Shown here piece after piece: positions 26,583 to 35,512 of a DNA stretch of 64,000 nucleotides. The notes below the pieces were generated by a model, which made no database searches, had not been told where the DNA came from, and worked only from the letters and a program-made list of their open reading frames with translations. The position numbers were made by a program, and so were the translations under genes. Origin of the DNA: Pontibacter kalidii (GTDB taxonomy: Bacteria > Bacteroidota > Bacteroidia > Cytophagales > Hymenobacteraceae); NCBI RefSeq assembly GCF_026278245.1, contig NZ_CP111079.1, forward strand, positions 312,501 through 376,500, read 5' to 3'. Positions within the stretch are counted from its first letter, which is position 1, and the number at the start of each line of letters is the position of its first letter.

Positions 26583-27323
26583 ATGAGCTTCCTTAAAGCA
26601 GAATGGCGAAAGCTGGCGATTGCTAACTACGAAGTAGAGCGCTCGCTATTAACAGACTACCTCCCATACGGGACCGAACTGGACCTGTGGAACGGCAAGT
26701 GCTATGTGAGTCTGGTGGGCTTTATGTTTGTGAATACTCGTTTGCTGAACTGCAGAATTCCCTTCCATGTAAATTTTGAGGAAGTGAACCTGCGGTTTTA
26801 TGTAAAGCGGCTGGAGCAGGGCGAGTGGAAAAGGGGAGTCGTGTTCATCAAGGAAATTGTGCCGAAACCTGCTTTAACTTTAGTGGCCAACACTATCTAC
26901 AACGAGAACTACGAGACACTGCCCATGAGGCACCGGTGGGAGGAAGCAGGAGACGAAAGGCTGGTGGAGTATAGTTGGAGAAAGAACTCGAAGTGGCAAA
27001 CCTTTAGCGTTAGGGCTAGCAGCAAAGCAACAGAGATAGAGGCCGGAAGTGAAACAGAGTTCATCACAGAGCACTACTGGGGCTATGCCAGGGTTAGCAA
27101 AGCAAAGACAAATGAGTACGAGGTAACGCACCCGAGGTGGGGCGTCTATGAGGTTTTGGACTATAAGATAGGCGTAGATTTTGGCGAAGTATACGGCAAG
27201 CGCTTTAGCTTCTTAAACAACCAGGGCCCGGTATCAGTGATGCTAGCAGAAGGTTCCGAAATTACCGTTGAGAATAAGAAATGTATAGATAAGCGCATTG
27301 CCGACAAAGCGATAGCTATTTAA
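26583..27323 (+). CDS. YqjF-like DUF2071 protein
   Basis: A 246-residue protein of the DUF2071 family, whose fold resembles acetoacetate decarboxylase. Typical segments are LTDYLPYGTELDLWNGKCYVSLV, then FEEVNLRFYVKR, and KRGVVFIKEIVPKPAL. A C-terminal region ends in VMLAEGSEITV. No catalytic function is established for the family. It is followed by a bidirectional terminator. Confidence 0.88.
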   Translation: MSFLKAEWRKLAIANYEVERSLLTDYLPYGTELDLWNGKCYVSLVGFMFVNTRLLNCRIPFHVNFEEVNLRFYVKRLEQGEWKRGVVFIKEIVPKPALTLVANTIYNENYETLPMRHRWEEAGDERLVEYSWRKNSKWQTFSVRASSKATEIEAGSETEFITEHYWGYARVSKAKTNEYEVTHPRWGVYEVLDYKIGVDFGEVYGKRFSFLNNQGPVSVMLAEGSEITVENKKCIDKRIADKAIAI

Positions 27324-27340
27324 ATATTCTCCCTAAAAAC

Positions 27341-27367
27341 AAAAAAACCGGCACAAGGCCGGTTTTT
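27341..27367. terminator. bidirectional terminator
   Basis: AAAAACCGG (from 27343) and CCGGTTTTT form a stem around ACAAG-type loop bases; it serves the DUF2071 gene (+) and the convergent small lipoprotein gene (-). Confidence 0.8.
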
Positions 27368-27401
27368 GTATGTATGGTTTAGTTCTTTATGCGTGGGGGA
27401 G

Positions 27402-27569
27402 TTAGATGCTGGCTTTCTCTGTAGCCACTTCCTCAGCTGAGGCGGTTAAAACTGCCTTTTCCTGAGCTGAGTTCTCAACTTTTGCGTAATTGTACGCCGG
27501 GCAGTACGTTTTGCAAGAGGCCATGCCCATTGCCAGGCACAGACTGCCCATTAGGATAACTTTCTTCAT
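27402..27569 (-). CDS. small predicted lipoprotein
   Basis: A 55-residue ORF with a clear lipoprotein signal: MKKVILMGSLCLAMGMASC, lipobox Cys at residue 19, then KTYCPAYNYAKVE and an Ala/Glu-rich tail. The ATG at 27569 is chosen because upstream in-frame codons would precede the signal peptide. Function unknown; short lipoproteins of this kind are common in Bacteroidetes. Confidence 0.65.
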   Translation of the reverse strand: MKKVILMGSLCLAMGMASCKTYCPAYNYAKVENSAQEKAVLTASAEEVATEKASI

Positions 27570-27655
27570 GACATTGTATTTTGAAGGATTTAGAACCAAA
27601 AATAGTATAAATTCTTTAAAAGCAAAAAAAGTGATTCAAAAATATAGGAAGTCAC

Positions 27656-29050
27656 CTATACTTCATACCCCAGTATACGCATCATAGACTCACTGGTTTG
27701 CTCTGGCGCAAATTGCCAGTGCTTTAATGTTCCATCCTCGTCTCTATCGATCAAAATATGCTGTGGCGCAGGAATCAGGCAGTGTTTAATGCCACCGTAG
27801 CCACTCAGCTGCTCCTGGTACGCTCCCGTATGGAAGAAGCCAATGTACAGGGGCTCACCCTTCGGTATCTTCGGCAGGAACACCTGGAAAGAGTGCATTT
27901 CGGAATTGTAATAATCCTGGCTATCGCAGGTCATACCTCCTAATTGTACCTTACGGTATTCCTTGTTCCAATGATTCACGGCGAGGAGCGGCCAGCGCTG
28001 GTTCAGGGCCCAGGCATCGGGCAGGTTGGTGATAAACGAGCCATCGATCATGTACCAGAGCTCCTTATCGTTCTGCAGCTTCTCGTCCAGGATAGAGTAA
28101 ATGTTGGCGGCGCTCTCGCCTACGGTAAAGATGCCGAACTCGGTGAAGATGTTTGGCTCCGGCACCCCCTCCTCATTACAGATGCGCTTGATGGTACGCA
28201 GGATCTCCTCGGTCATGTACTGGTAATTGTAGTCCGCCTGTATCGAGGTTTTGATCGGGAAGCCACCGCCAATATCGATCGTGTCCAGCTCCGGGCATAC
28301 TTTCTTCACCTCGGCATACTTGTGCACAAAGCGGCTCAGTTCCGACCAGTAGTAGGAGGTGTCTTTGATGCCTGTGTTGATGAAGTAGTGCAGCATCTTG
28401 AGCTCAAACCTTTCATCGGGCTTAATCTGCTGCTCGTACAGGTCAATCACATCGTTGTAGCGCACGCCCAGGCGCGAGGTATAAAACTCGAACTTCGGCT
28501 CCTCGTCTGAGGCCAGACGTATGCCAACCTTGGCCTTGGTTTTTACGTGCTCCTTATAGTAGTCGATCTCGCCCAGGTGGTCGAGTATCGGCATGCAGTT
28601 CACGAAGCCGTCGTTTATAAGTCCGGATATGTGGTGGCGGTAACGCTCGCGCTTAAAGCCGTTGCAGATAATATAGGTGTTCTTATCTATCTTTCCTTTC
28701 TTGTACAGCGCCTTTACGATCTCCATATCATAACCCGACGAGGTCTCGATATGCACCCCGCTTTTCAGGGCCTCCTCCATCACAAAAGAGAAGTGAGAGG
28801 CCTTGGTGCAGTAACAGTAAGTATAAGTGCCATTATAGTCAAGCTTTTGCATGCTCTCGTTAAACAGGCGCTTAGCCTTCTGTATCTGGGAGCCAATCTT
28901 AGGCAGGTAAGTCAGTTTAAGAGGAGTGCCGTACTGCTTAATGATGTCCATCAGTGGAATACCATTAAACAGCAACTCATTGTTTTCTACTGTAAATTCA
29001 TCAGTAGGGAAGTCAAAAGTTTGGTGGATCAGATCCGTGTATTTATCCAT
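27656..29050 (-). CDS. speA: arginine decarboxylase, biosynthetic type
   Basis: A 464-residue PLP enzyme of the alanine racemase-fold decarboxylases. K83 in YCYCTKASH is the PLP lysine; HIETSSGYDMEI, DIGGGFPI (glycine loop) and EFGIFTVGESA follow the family order. The late CDSQDYY segment supplies the substrate-site Asp. It makes agmatine from arginine, the first step of a polyamine route. It is shorter than E. coli SpeA, as usual in Bacteroidetes. It is divergent from a ureohydrolase, and argS follows that gene. Confidence 0.92.
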   Translation of the reverse strand: MDKYTDLIHQTFDFPTDEFTVENNELLFNGIPLMDIIKQYGTPLKLTYLPKIGSQIQKAKRLFNESMQKLDYNGTYTYCYCTKASHFSFVMEEALKSGVHIETSSGYDMEIVKALYKKGKIDKNTYIICNGFKRERYRHHISGLINDGFVNCMPILDHLGEIDYYKEHVKTKAKVGIRLASDEEPKFEFYTSRLGVRYNDVIDLYEQQIKPDERFELKMLHYFINTGIKDTSYYWSELSRFVHKYAEVKKVCPELDTIDIGGGFPIKTSIQADYNYQYMTEEILRTIKRICNEEGVPEPNIFTEFGIFTVGESAANIYSILDEKLQNDKELWYMIDGSFITNLPDAWALNQRWPLLAVNHWNKEYRKVQLGGMTCDSQDYYNSEMHSFQVFLPKIPKGEPLYIGFFHTGAYQEQLSGYGGIKHCLIPAPQHILIDRDEDGTLKHWQFAPEQTSESMMRILGYEV

Positions 29051-29130
29051 TCTGTTGGTTAGGGGAAGTTAAGAAAACATGCAATATTGTTCGTATTTTA
29101 CCATCTTTGCAAAAAGTTTGTTCTAAATCT

Positions 29131-30099
29131 ATGAAAAAAGTAAAACTGATAGAAGTCAGGTCTGAGCTGGGGGCCGGAACACGTGGGGCCAGCATGGGGA
29201 TAGAAGCGCTACGCGTAGCCTGCTGGGATAAAGGTTCTGACTACTTCAAACGGTTTAACTCTATCAGCGTACCAGATCTGAACTATACTTTATTCGATAA
29301 GGACGTTTTCCCGAACGCCCACCGCATCGATAGCATCCTGACCGTGCAGAAGAACATCGCCAACGCCGTGGAGCAGACTATCTCCATGGACATGTTCCCG
29401 CTGGTGCTCGCCGGTGATCATTCTAACGCACACGGTACCATTGCTGGTATAAAAGCCGCCTATCCTGAGAAAACATTGGGTGTAATATGGATCGATGCCC
29501 ACGCCGACATCCACTCACCTTATACCTCGCCGTCGGGCAACGTGCACGGCATGCCGCTGGCCATGGCCCTGAACCTGGACAACCTGGAGCGCCAGATAAA
29601 CGACCCCGCGCCGGAAACCGTTTTCTTCTGGAACTCCCTGAAAAAGCTGGGCTTCGAAGGCCCGAAGCTAGAACCCGAGCACCTGGTTTACATCGTGGTG
29701 CGCGACACCGAGGAGCCCGAGGATTACCTCATCAGCAAGTATGGCATCAAGAACTTTACCTATAGTGAGGTGAACCAGAAAGGCATACCGCAGGTAGCCC
29801 AGGAGGCCCTGGACCGCCTGCAGGGGTGCGACATCATTTATGTGTCTTTTGATGTGGACAGTCTTGACTCCAAGTTCTCCAAAGGCACCGGTACACCGGT
29901 GGAGGTGGGACTTACCGTGGAGCAGGCCAAAGAACTAAATTACCTGCTGCTGCAGGACCCGCGCGTGGTGTGTTACGAGATGACGGAGATCAACCCGACA
30001 CTGGATACGGAGAATACCATGGCCGAGAACGCCTTTGATATTCTGGAGGCCGCCACCGACGCAATTTTACACCGAGAATCTAAAAGTACAGCCATATAG
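29131..30099 (+). CDS. arginase/agmatinase family ureohydrolase
   Basis: About 322 residues with the binuclear manganese motifs: GDHSNAHG (D96-H97), DAHADIH (from D122) and SFDVDSLDSKF (D241, D243), then GTGTPVEVGLT. The ATG at 29131 is used; an in-frame TTG lies eight codons upstream. It hydrolyses a guanidino compound, releasing urea. Divergence from speA favours agmatine, while the LIEVRSELGAGTRGAS start is like proteins annotated arginase; both remain open. It ends three bases before argS. Confidence 0.88.
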   Translation: MKKVKLIEVRSELGAGTRGASMGIEALRVACWDKGSDYFKRFNSISVPDLNYTLFDKDVFPNAHRIDSILTVQKNIANAVEQTISMDMFPLVLAGDHSNAHGTIAGIKAAYPEKTLGVIWIDAHADIHSPYTSPSGNVHGMPLAMALNLDNLERQINDPAPETVFFWNSLKKLGFEGPKLEPEHLVYIVVRDTEEPEDYLISKYGIKNFTYSEVNQKGIPQVAQEALDRLQGCDIIYVSFDVDSLDSKFSKGTGTPVEVGLTVEQAKELNYLLLQDPRVVCYEMTEINPTLDTENTMAENAFDILEAATDAILHRESKSTAI

Positions 30100-30101
30100 T
30101 A

Positions 30102-31892
30102 ATGCACTTACAAAACGCCATTAGCCAAAGTATAAGCCAGGCGCTGCAAGCCCTGTTCGGAGTCACTGTTGATGCTTCAGAAATCGCCCTGCAACCCACC
30201 CGCAAGGAGTTTGCCGGCTCGTTTACCTTCGTTACCTTCCCCTACACCAAGCAGGTGGGCAAAGGCCCTGAGCAGATCGGCCAGGCGCTGGGCGAGTACC
30301 TGAAGGAGCATGCCGGGGAGGTAAAGAATTTTAACGTGGTAAAGGGATTTCTGAACCTGGAGGTAGAGGAGCGGGAGTGGCTGCGCCTGTTCCGTGGCAT
30401 TATGTCTGATGCGGATTATGGCCATGCCGAGCCGAGCGGCCGCAACGTGATGGTGGAGTATTCCTCGCCCAACACCAACAAGCCGCTGCACCTGGGCCAC
30501 CTGCGCAATAACTTCCTGGGCTACTCGGTGGCCGAGATCCTGAAGGCCAACGGCCACCAGGTGATGAAGGTGAACCTGGTGAACGACCGCGGTATCCACA
30601 TCTGTAAGTCGATGCTGGCCTACGAGAAGCTGGGCCACGACGAAACCCCTGAAACCAGCGGCCTGAAAGGCGACCACCTGGTAGGCAAATACTACGTGCT
30701 GTTCGACCGGGCCTACAAAGAGCAGATCGACGCGCTGGTAGAACAGGGCATGGACAAAGAGGAGGCCAAGAAAAAGGCGCCGTGGATGCTGGAGGCGCAG
30801 GAAATGCTGCTGAAGTGGGAGCAGGGCGATGCGCACGTGGTGAACCTTTGGAAGATGATGAACACCTGGGTGTATGGCGGCTTTGATGAGACTTACCGCA
30901 CCATTGGTGTTGACTTCGATAAATACTACTACGAATCCCAAACCTATACTTTGGGCAAGGAGCGCGTAGAGGAGGGCCTGCAGAAAGGAGTCTTCTTTAA
31001 GAAAGAGAACGGCTCTGTGTGGGTAGACCTGACGGACGAAGGCCTGGACGAGAAACTGCTGCTACGCGCCGACGGCACCTCGGTATACATTACCCAGGAC
31101 CTGGGCACTGCCGAGCTGAAGTATAACGACTTCCCCTACGACCAGTCAGTATACGTGGTGGCCGATGAGCAGAACTACCACTTCCAGGTGCTGAAAGCCA
31201 CGCTCAAGAAACTAGGTAAAACTTACGCCGATGGCATTTACCACCTGTCGTACGGCATGGTGGACCTGCCTTCCGGTAAGATGAAATCGCGTGAGGGTAC
31301 CGTGGTGGATGCCGATGAGCTGGTGCAGGAGATGATCGACACGGCCCGCCAGCAGACCGAGGAATTGGGTAAGATAGAAGGCTTTACGCCGGAGCAGGCG
31401 CAGGAGCTCTACCATACCCTGGCCATGGGCGCCCTGAAGTATTTCCTGCTGAAGGTAGATCCGAAAAAGCGCATGCTCTTCAACCCGCAGGAGTCCATTG
31501 ATTTCCGGGGTAACACGGGCCCGTTCATTCAATACACCCATGCCCGCATCTCGGCCATACTTCGCAAGGCCGGAGAGATGGGCATCAAGTATGATCCGGC
31601 AGTGTTTGAAAACTTTGAAAACCTGCATGAGGTGGAGCAGGAGGTGATCACCCAGCTGGTGAACTTCCCGGCGGTGGTAAAGGAAGCGGGCAACCTGTAT
31701 GCGCCTTCTGTTATCGCTAACTATGCCTACGAGTTGGCAAAGGCCTACAACCGTTTTTACCAGGAGATCTCGATCTTCAACGAAACGGACGAGCAGGCAC
31801 GCAGCTTCCGTATCGCTCTTTCGGCCATGGTGGCCCGCTTCGTGCGCGAAAGTATGAAACTGCTGGGCATTGAGGTGCCGGAGCGAATGTAA
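30102..31892 (+). CDS. argS: arginyl-tRNA synthetase
   Basis: A 596-residue class I synthetase. The Add1 N-terminal domain covers residues 1-95; EYSSPNTNKPLHLGHLRNN carries the HIGH-type motif (about 129-132) and KMKSREGT the KMSKS-type loop (about 392). A C-terminal DALR anticodon-binding domain follows (VITQLVNFPAVVKEA, then YNRFYQEISI). Length is normal. It charges tRNA-Arg with arginine and lies two bases after the ureohydrolase, so arginine-using genes are grouped here. Confidence 0.97.
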   Translation: MHLQNAISQSISQALQALFGVTVDASEIALQPTRKEFAGSFTFVTFPYTKQVGKGPEQIGQALGEYLKEHAGEVKNFNVVKGFLNLEVEEREWLRLFRGIMSDADYGHAEPSGRNVMVEYSSPNTNKPLHLGHLRNNFLGYSVAEILKANGHQVMKVNLVNDRGIHICKSMLAYEKLGHDETPETSGLKGDHLVGKYYVLFDRAYKEQIDALVEQGMDKEEAKKKAPWMLEAQEMLLKWEQGDAHVVNLWKMMNTWVYGGFDETYRTIGVDFDKYYYESQTYTLGKERVEEGLQKGVFFKKENGSVWVDLTDEGLDEKLLLRADGTSVYITQDLGTAELKYNDFPYDQSVYVVADEQNYHFQVLKATLKKLGKTYADGIYHLSYGMVDLPSGKMKSREGTVVDADELVQEMIDTARQQTEELGKIEGFTPEQAQELYHTLAMGALKYFLLKVDPKKRMLFNPQESIDFRGNTGPFIQYTHARISAILRKAGEMGIKYDPAVFENFENLHEVEQEVITQLVNFPAVVKEAGNLYAPSVIANYAYELAKAYNRFYQEISIFNETDEQARSFRIALSAMVARFVRESMKLLGIEVPERM

Positions 31893-32007
31893 GGTAGAGG
31901 TTGAAGCGGTAATGCTGAAAAGTCCCCCTTTGAAGGCAGGGTTGTTAGGCTCTAACTATGCCTGCAAGCTTATAGCAGTAAAGCTGAACATAGAGGCAAT
32001 AAGATTC

Positions 32008-32094
32008 TCCCCTTGAGGGGAGTTAGAGGGGTGTTCGCGTGGTGTAAAGGGCTTTAGCTATTGGCTTTACACCCCTACGGTCCCCTCAAGGGGA
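32008..32094. repeat. long imperfect inverted repeat between argS and the peroxidase gene
   Basis: TCCCCTTGAGGGGA (32008-32021) is matched by TCCCCTCAAGGGGA (32081-32094), and the arms continue as AGAGGGGTGT against ACACCCCT, so about 26 bp can pair with few mismatches. An inner pair GTGTAAAG/CTTTACAC forms the tip. It fills the gap 31893-32164, which has no gene. It could act as a terminator or be a mobile palindromic repeat. Confidence 0.65.
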
Positions 32095-32164
32095 CAGTCT
32101 ACGGCAATGCATCAAAGGGACCACTTTTAATAAATAGCTTTCAACATACTTTAAAAGCCATAAA

Positions 32165-32767
32165 ATGATCACAATGAAAAGCCTGCAAAAACTTTTAGCA
32201 CTGGCGCTTGTATTAGGTGTGACAGTTTCCTGCACTGGCGGGGCTGAGGCAAACCAAAATCAAGAAACGATGGCTACAGAACCAACCACTAACACCCTAA
32301 CAAGTGATTTCTATACTTTCAGAATGAAAACGCTGGATGGCAAAGAGGTGGATTTTTCGCAATACAAAGGTAAGAAAGTGCTGCTGGTGAACACCGCCTC
32401 TGAGTGCGGCTTCACACCGCAGTACGAAGGCTTGCAGCAACTGCACGAGGTGCACGGCAAAGAGGTGGTTATACTTGGTTTTCCGGCCAACAACTTTGGG
32501 GGCCAGGAGCCAGGCTCTAACGAGGAGATCGCCTCCTTCTGCCAGAAGAACTTTGGCGTAACCTTCCAGATGTTTGAAAAGATTTCTGTGAAAGGGGAGG
32601 ACCAGCACCCGCTTTATACTTGGTTGGCCCAGAACGCACCGGACCATGAGGAGCCGAGCTGGAACTTCAGCAAGTATCTGGTGGACGAAAATGGTAAAGT
32701 AGTGGCTTTTTACCCGTCTAAAGTAAAGCCGATGGATGAGGAGCTGCTAAGCGCGATTAAGCAGTAA
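32165..32767 (+). CDS. glutathione peroxidase-like lipoprotein
   Basis: A 200-residue protein: a lipoprotein signal (LALALVLGVTVSC, Cys23 as lipid site), a short linker, then a glutathione peroxidase domain from about residue 48. Catalytic residues are present: C81 in NTASECGFTPQY (cysteine, not selenocysteine), Q114 in NNFGGQEPGSNEE, and W in EPSWNFSKY. Such Cys enzymes normally use thioredoxin to reduce peroxides. The signal places it in the envelope. Start at 32165 or the in-frame ATG at 32174. Confidence 0.92.
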   Translation: MITMKSLQKLLALALVLGVTVSCTGGAEANQNQETMATEPTTNTLTSDFYTFRMKTLDGKEVDFSQYKGKKVLLVNTASECGFTPQYEGLQQLHEVHGKEVVILGFPANNFGGQEPGSNEEIASFCQKNFGVTFQMFEKISVKGEDQHPLYTWLAQNAPDHEEPSWNFSKYLVDENGKVVAFYPSKVKPMDEELLSAIKQ

Positions 32768-32833
32768 CTCCAGGTAGTGATTTTGCCTGGCACAGGCGAA
32801 CGCTTGCGCCAGGTTTTAGCATAGGATAGAAAC

Positions 32834-33769
32834 TTGAATACATCCCAACACACAAGTGCCCAGAATCCAGGCCTGGCAAAGGCCTGGATTTCGGCTTTTA
32901 GACCGCGCACGCTGCCGCTGGCGCTTTCCTGTATAAGTATGGGCGGGTTTATGGCGGCTGCCCACGGCTTTTTCGACGCCACGGTGGTAGGCCTCTGCGT
33001 GCTTACTACGCTGTTTCTGCAGATCCTCTCCAACCTGGCCAATGACTACGGCGACTCCAAGCACGGAGCCGATAGCGTGCACCGGGAGGGGCCGATGCGG
33101 GCCGTGCAGGCAGGGCACATACAGGCCGAACAGATGAAAAAGGGGATGCTGGTATTCAGCCTGCTCTCACTGGTGTCGGGGCTGGGGCTGCTGTGGGTGG
33201 CTTTTGGTGCCGAGGGCATGCTGTTGTTCCTGCTGTTTTTGGTGTTGGGGTTGGCCTCTATCTGGGCGGCCATTAACTACACCGCCGGCGACAAGCCCTA
33301 CGGTTATGCCGGTCTGGGTGACATTTTTGTTTTCATCTTCTTCGGGCTGGTGGGCGTGCTGGGTACTTACTTTCTGCAGGCACAGGCGCTGGAGGCCACG
33401 GTTATACTTCCGGCCCTGGTGTGCGGCTTTTTTTCGGTAGGCGTGCTCAACGTAAACAACATCCGCGACATCAACTCTGATATACTGGCCGGCAAGCGTT
33501 CCATACCTGTGCGGCTGGGGCCTAGGAAGGCGCGTGTGTACCACCTTATACTTTTGGCTGGAGGTGTGCTGAGCGCTCTTGCTTACGTCGTGCTGAATTA
33601 CGAGAGCTCGTGGCAGTTTTTGTTTATACTTGCCCTGCCGCTGGTGCTGGTGAACGGGGTAAACGTGTGGCGCAAGCAAACCTCCAGGGAGCTGGATCCC
33701 TACTTAAAGCAAATGGCCATGACGACGCTGCTGTTTGTGCTGCTGTTTGGGGTGGGGCAGGTGCTGTAA
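32834..33769 (+). CDS. menA: 1,4-dihydroxy-2-naphthoate polyprenyltransferase
   Basis: A 311-residue UbiA-family membrane enzyme with about eight membrane segments. It has the two Asp-rich prenyl-diphosphate motifs: NLANDYGDSKHGADS (N70, D71, D74) and NVNNIRDINSDILAGKRS (D212). It attaches the polyprenyl tail in menaquinone synthesis. RPRTLPLALSCISMGG at the N-terminus is typical of MenA. No ATG is available near the start; TTG at 32834 is used. Menaquinone fits with the complex I genes at the end of the window. Confidence 0.93.
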   Translation: MNTSQHTSAQNPGLAKAWISAFRPRTLPLALSCISMGGFMAAAHGFFDATVVGLCVLTTLFLQILSNLANDYGDSKHGADSVHREGPMRAVQAGHIQAEQMKKGMLVFSLLSLVSGLGLLWVAFGAEGMLLFLLFLVLGLASIWAAINYTAGDKPYGYAGLGDIFVFIFFGLVGVLGTYFLQAQALEATVILPALVCGFFSVGVLNVNNIRDINSDILAGKRSIPVRLGPRKARVYHLILLAGGVLSALAYVVLNYESSWQFLFILALPLVLVNGVNVWRKQTSRELDPYLKQMAMTTLLFVLLFGVGQVL

Positions 33770-33841
33770 AGATTGATGTGGCAGGAAAAAGTTGTTTATC
33801 CTTTTAAGAGCAGGCGAGAAATCGGGTTGGGAAAAGAAGGG

Positions 33842-34102
33842 TTGATCCGGCAAGGTGTTCTCCTTCAGCTGATGCTCAAGGGCTGTGTACGCAATCAAAG
33901 TATTCATTATTTAAAAAGTAGAGGCGGGTAGTGTACCAATATGGCTATTGTTGGCACTGCTGTGTATCCACTTCTTTGCCTGGTAGTCATACAAGGTGAT
34001 GCTTCCTCCTGCATGGCAGTCTTGAAAAGGCTTACTCAGGTCAATCTGACCATTTACCTGCGAGACAATAAGAAGCAGGATAAACGTTATTACTAATCTC
34101 AC
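33842..34102 (-). pseudogene. class D (OXA-type) beta-lactamase remnant, stopped at the active-site Lys codon
   Basis: The minus-strand frame from 34102 encodes a signal peptide (MRLVITFILLLIVSQVNGQ) and the class D start: FQDCHAGGSITLYDYQ, KKWIHSS, LPASTF. The next codon, which in class D enzymes is the Lys of the SxxK (STFK) motif, is TAA (33913-33911). The same frame then continues IMNTLIAYTALEHQLKEN, matching the KI.NTLIALE segment. One base change AAA to TAA explains this. The remaining 200 or so residues are absent, so the gene is also truncated at its 3' side. The end at 33842 is approximate. Confidence 0.75.
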
Positions 34103-34185
34103 TTTCAGTTTCTATAGATGGCGCACATAATGCTGGGTTATAGGGGGACCGTAGCTGACGCATAGCCGGTGTTGGTAGCTCCGTT

Positions 34186-35349
34186 TTATAGGTTATCCTG
34201 CTCGAACAGCTTTCTTCTCAGTTCACCTTCTAATTGACCAAACCAGCGCCCACCACTCGAAGTAAGCAGAATCAGCCCTTTGTTGAGCTCCGGATAGAAC
34301 ACGTATCCGCTTGCAAAACCATCCATATCTCCTCCGTGGCCATAGCGCGTCGTGCCCTTGTCTACAGTTTTGTTTAGCCCATAACCATAATGAGACCCCT
34401 CTATGCCGTCACTTTCAGTCAGGATCAATGGGTTGTTCTTATCACCCTTCTGGCTAAACAGCCGGTAGGCCTGCATCTGTGCAAGCATTAACTTTGATAC
34501 GTCCTCCACATTAGAGTAAACACCCCCTGCCGAAGTTAACTTACCCATCACAAAAAGGCTGGTTTTTCTGTTCCTGTCGTCTTTCCGGTAGGGTGTAGCT
34601 ATCAGTTCCATTTGTGCTGCATCAGGCGCTACGAAAGTGTTCTCTAAGTCATACCTGTCGGCGATATACTTCTTTAGCAGGGCTCCATAGCTCTGTCCGC
34701 TTGCTTGCTCAAGTATATACCCAACCACTGCGTACCCAAAGTTAGAGTATCCAAAATCAGACCCCGGCTCAGATTCTAACTGCAACTCGTTCAGGTCTTT
34801 TAGTAAGTCCTGCTCTGTGTATGGAACAAGCATGGGCTCACCGTCTATTCTTTTGTTGCCCGGAGCTCTGTAAGGCAAGCCTGATCTATGGAGGAGCAGG
34901 TGTTGAACGGTTATGGCATTAAGCTTTTCCTTGGCCTCACTTGTTAATGCATCCGGTAAGTAAGTAACAATAGACTCCTCTGCCCTTAACTTACCCTCAG
35001 AAATCAGATTGTTAGCAAGTATACCGGTAAGCTTTTTAGTGTCTGAGCCTATTTGGTAGACTGTTCTTTCAGTTACTTTGGACGTACTGCCACGTTCCTT
35101 TTCCCCGAAGCCTTCCACATATGAAAGTTTCCCGTTGCGAATAACCCCAATGGAGATAGCCGGAATGTTATTGGCTTTCATGGCGCTATCTATTTTGGTG
35201 CGTATCCATTCATTCTCAACCTCATTTTCATCAAACGCTGCTGGCTTAGCCTGAAGTTCTTGTAAGGAAGCAGCCCTGGAGCCTTCGGAGGTGGGCTTAC
35301 AGGAAGTGCTAAGCAACAGTACGATAAATAGTAATGCTATACCTCTCAT
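34186..35349 (-). CDS. serine beta-lactamase-like hydrolase, lipoprotein
   Basis: A 387-residue protein of the class C/AmpC-like serine hydrolase family. A lipoprotein signal precedes Cys17 (LLLSTSC). Active-site motifs are S102-D-T-K105 in QIGSDTKKLTG, Y-S-N in FGYSNFGYAVVG, and HGG in RYGHGGDMDG. Such proteins act as esterases, D-peptidases or beta-lactamases; the substrate cannot be inferred. The next gene downstream is the broken class D beta-lactamase. Confidence 0.9.
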   Translation of the reverse strand: MRGIALLFIVLLLSTSCKPTSEGSRAASLQELQAKPAAFDENEVENEWIRTKIDSAMKANNIPAISIGVIRNGKLSYVEGFGEKERGSTSKVTERTVYQIGSDTKKLTGILANNLISEGKLRAEESIVTYLPDALTSEAKEKLNAITVQHLLLHRSGLPYRAPGNKRIDGEPMLVPYTEQDLLKDLNELQLESEPGSDFGYSNFGYAVVGYILEQASGQSYGALLKKYIADRYDLENTFVAPDAAQMELIATPYRKDDRNRKTSLFVMGKLTSAGGVYSNVEDVSKLMLAQMQAYRLFSQKGDKNNPLILTESDGIEGSHYGYGLNKTVDKGTTRYGHGGDMDGFASGYVFYPELNKGLILLTSSGGRWFGQLEGELRRKLFEQDNL

Positions 35350-35455
35350 ATAGATGTTTTAAAGGATGTGATACGATTGTTGCCCCAATGTTCGGAGTAC
35401 TCTGCAGGGGGCTGCAAGGTCTGTCCCTTCCAAAGTATAAAAGTACCCAATACAT

Positions 35456-35499
35456 AAAGTATGGCCCGGCCACCTCTATGAGCAGCCGGGCCATACTTT
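35456..35499. terminator. terminator after the outer-membrane receptor gene
   Basis: AAAGTATGGCCCGGC (35456-35470) and GCCGGGCCATACTTT (35485-35499) form a perfect 15-bp stem just past the stop at 35513 of the minus-strand receptor gene. Its ends carry AAGTAT/ATACTT, part of the motif common in this window. Confidence 0.75.
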
Positions 35500-35512
35500 A
35501 TACTTTCAGCTA

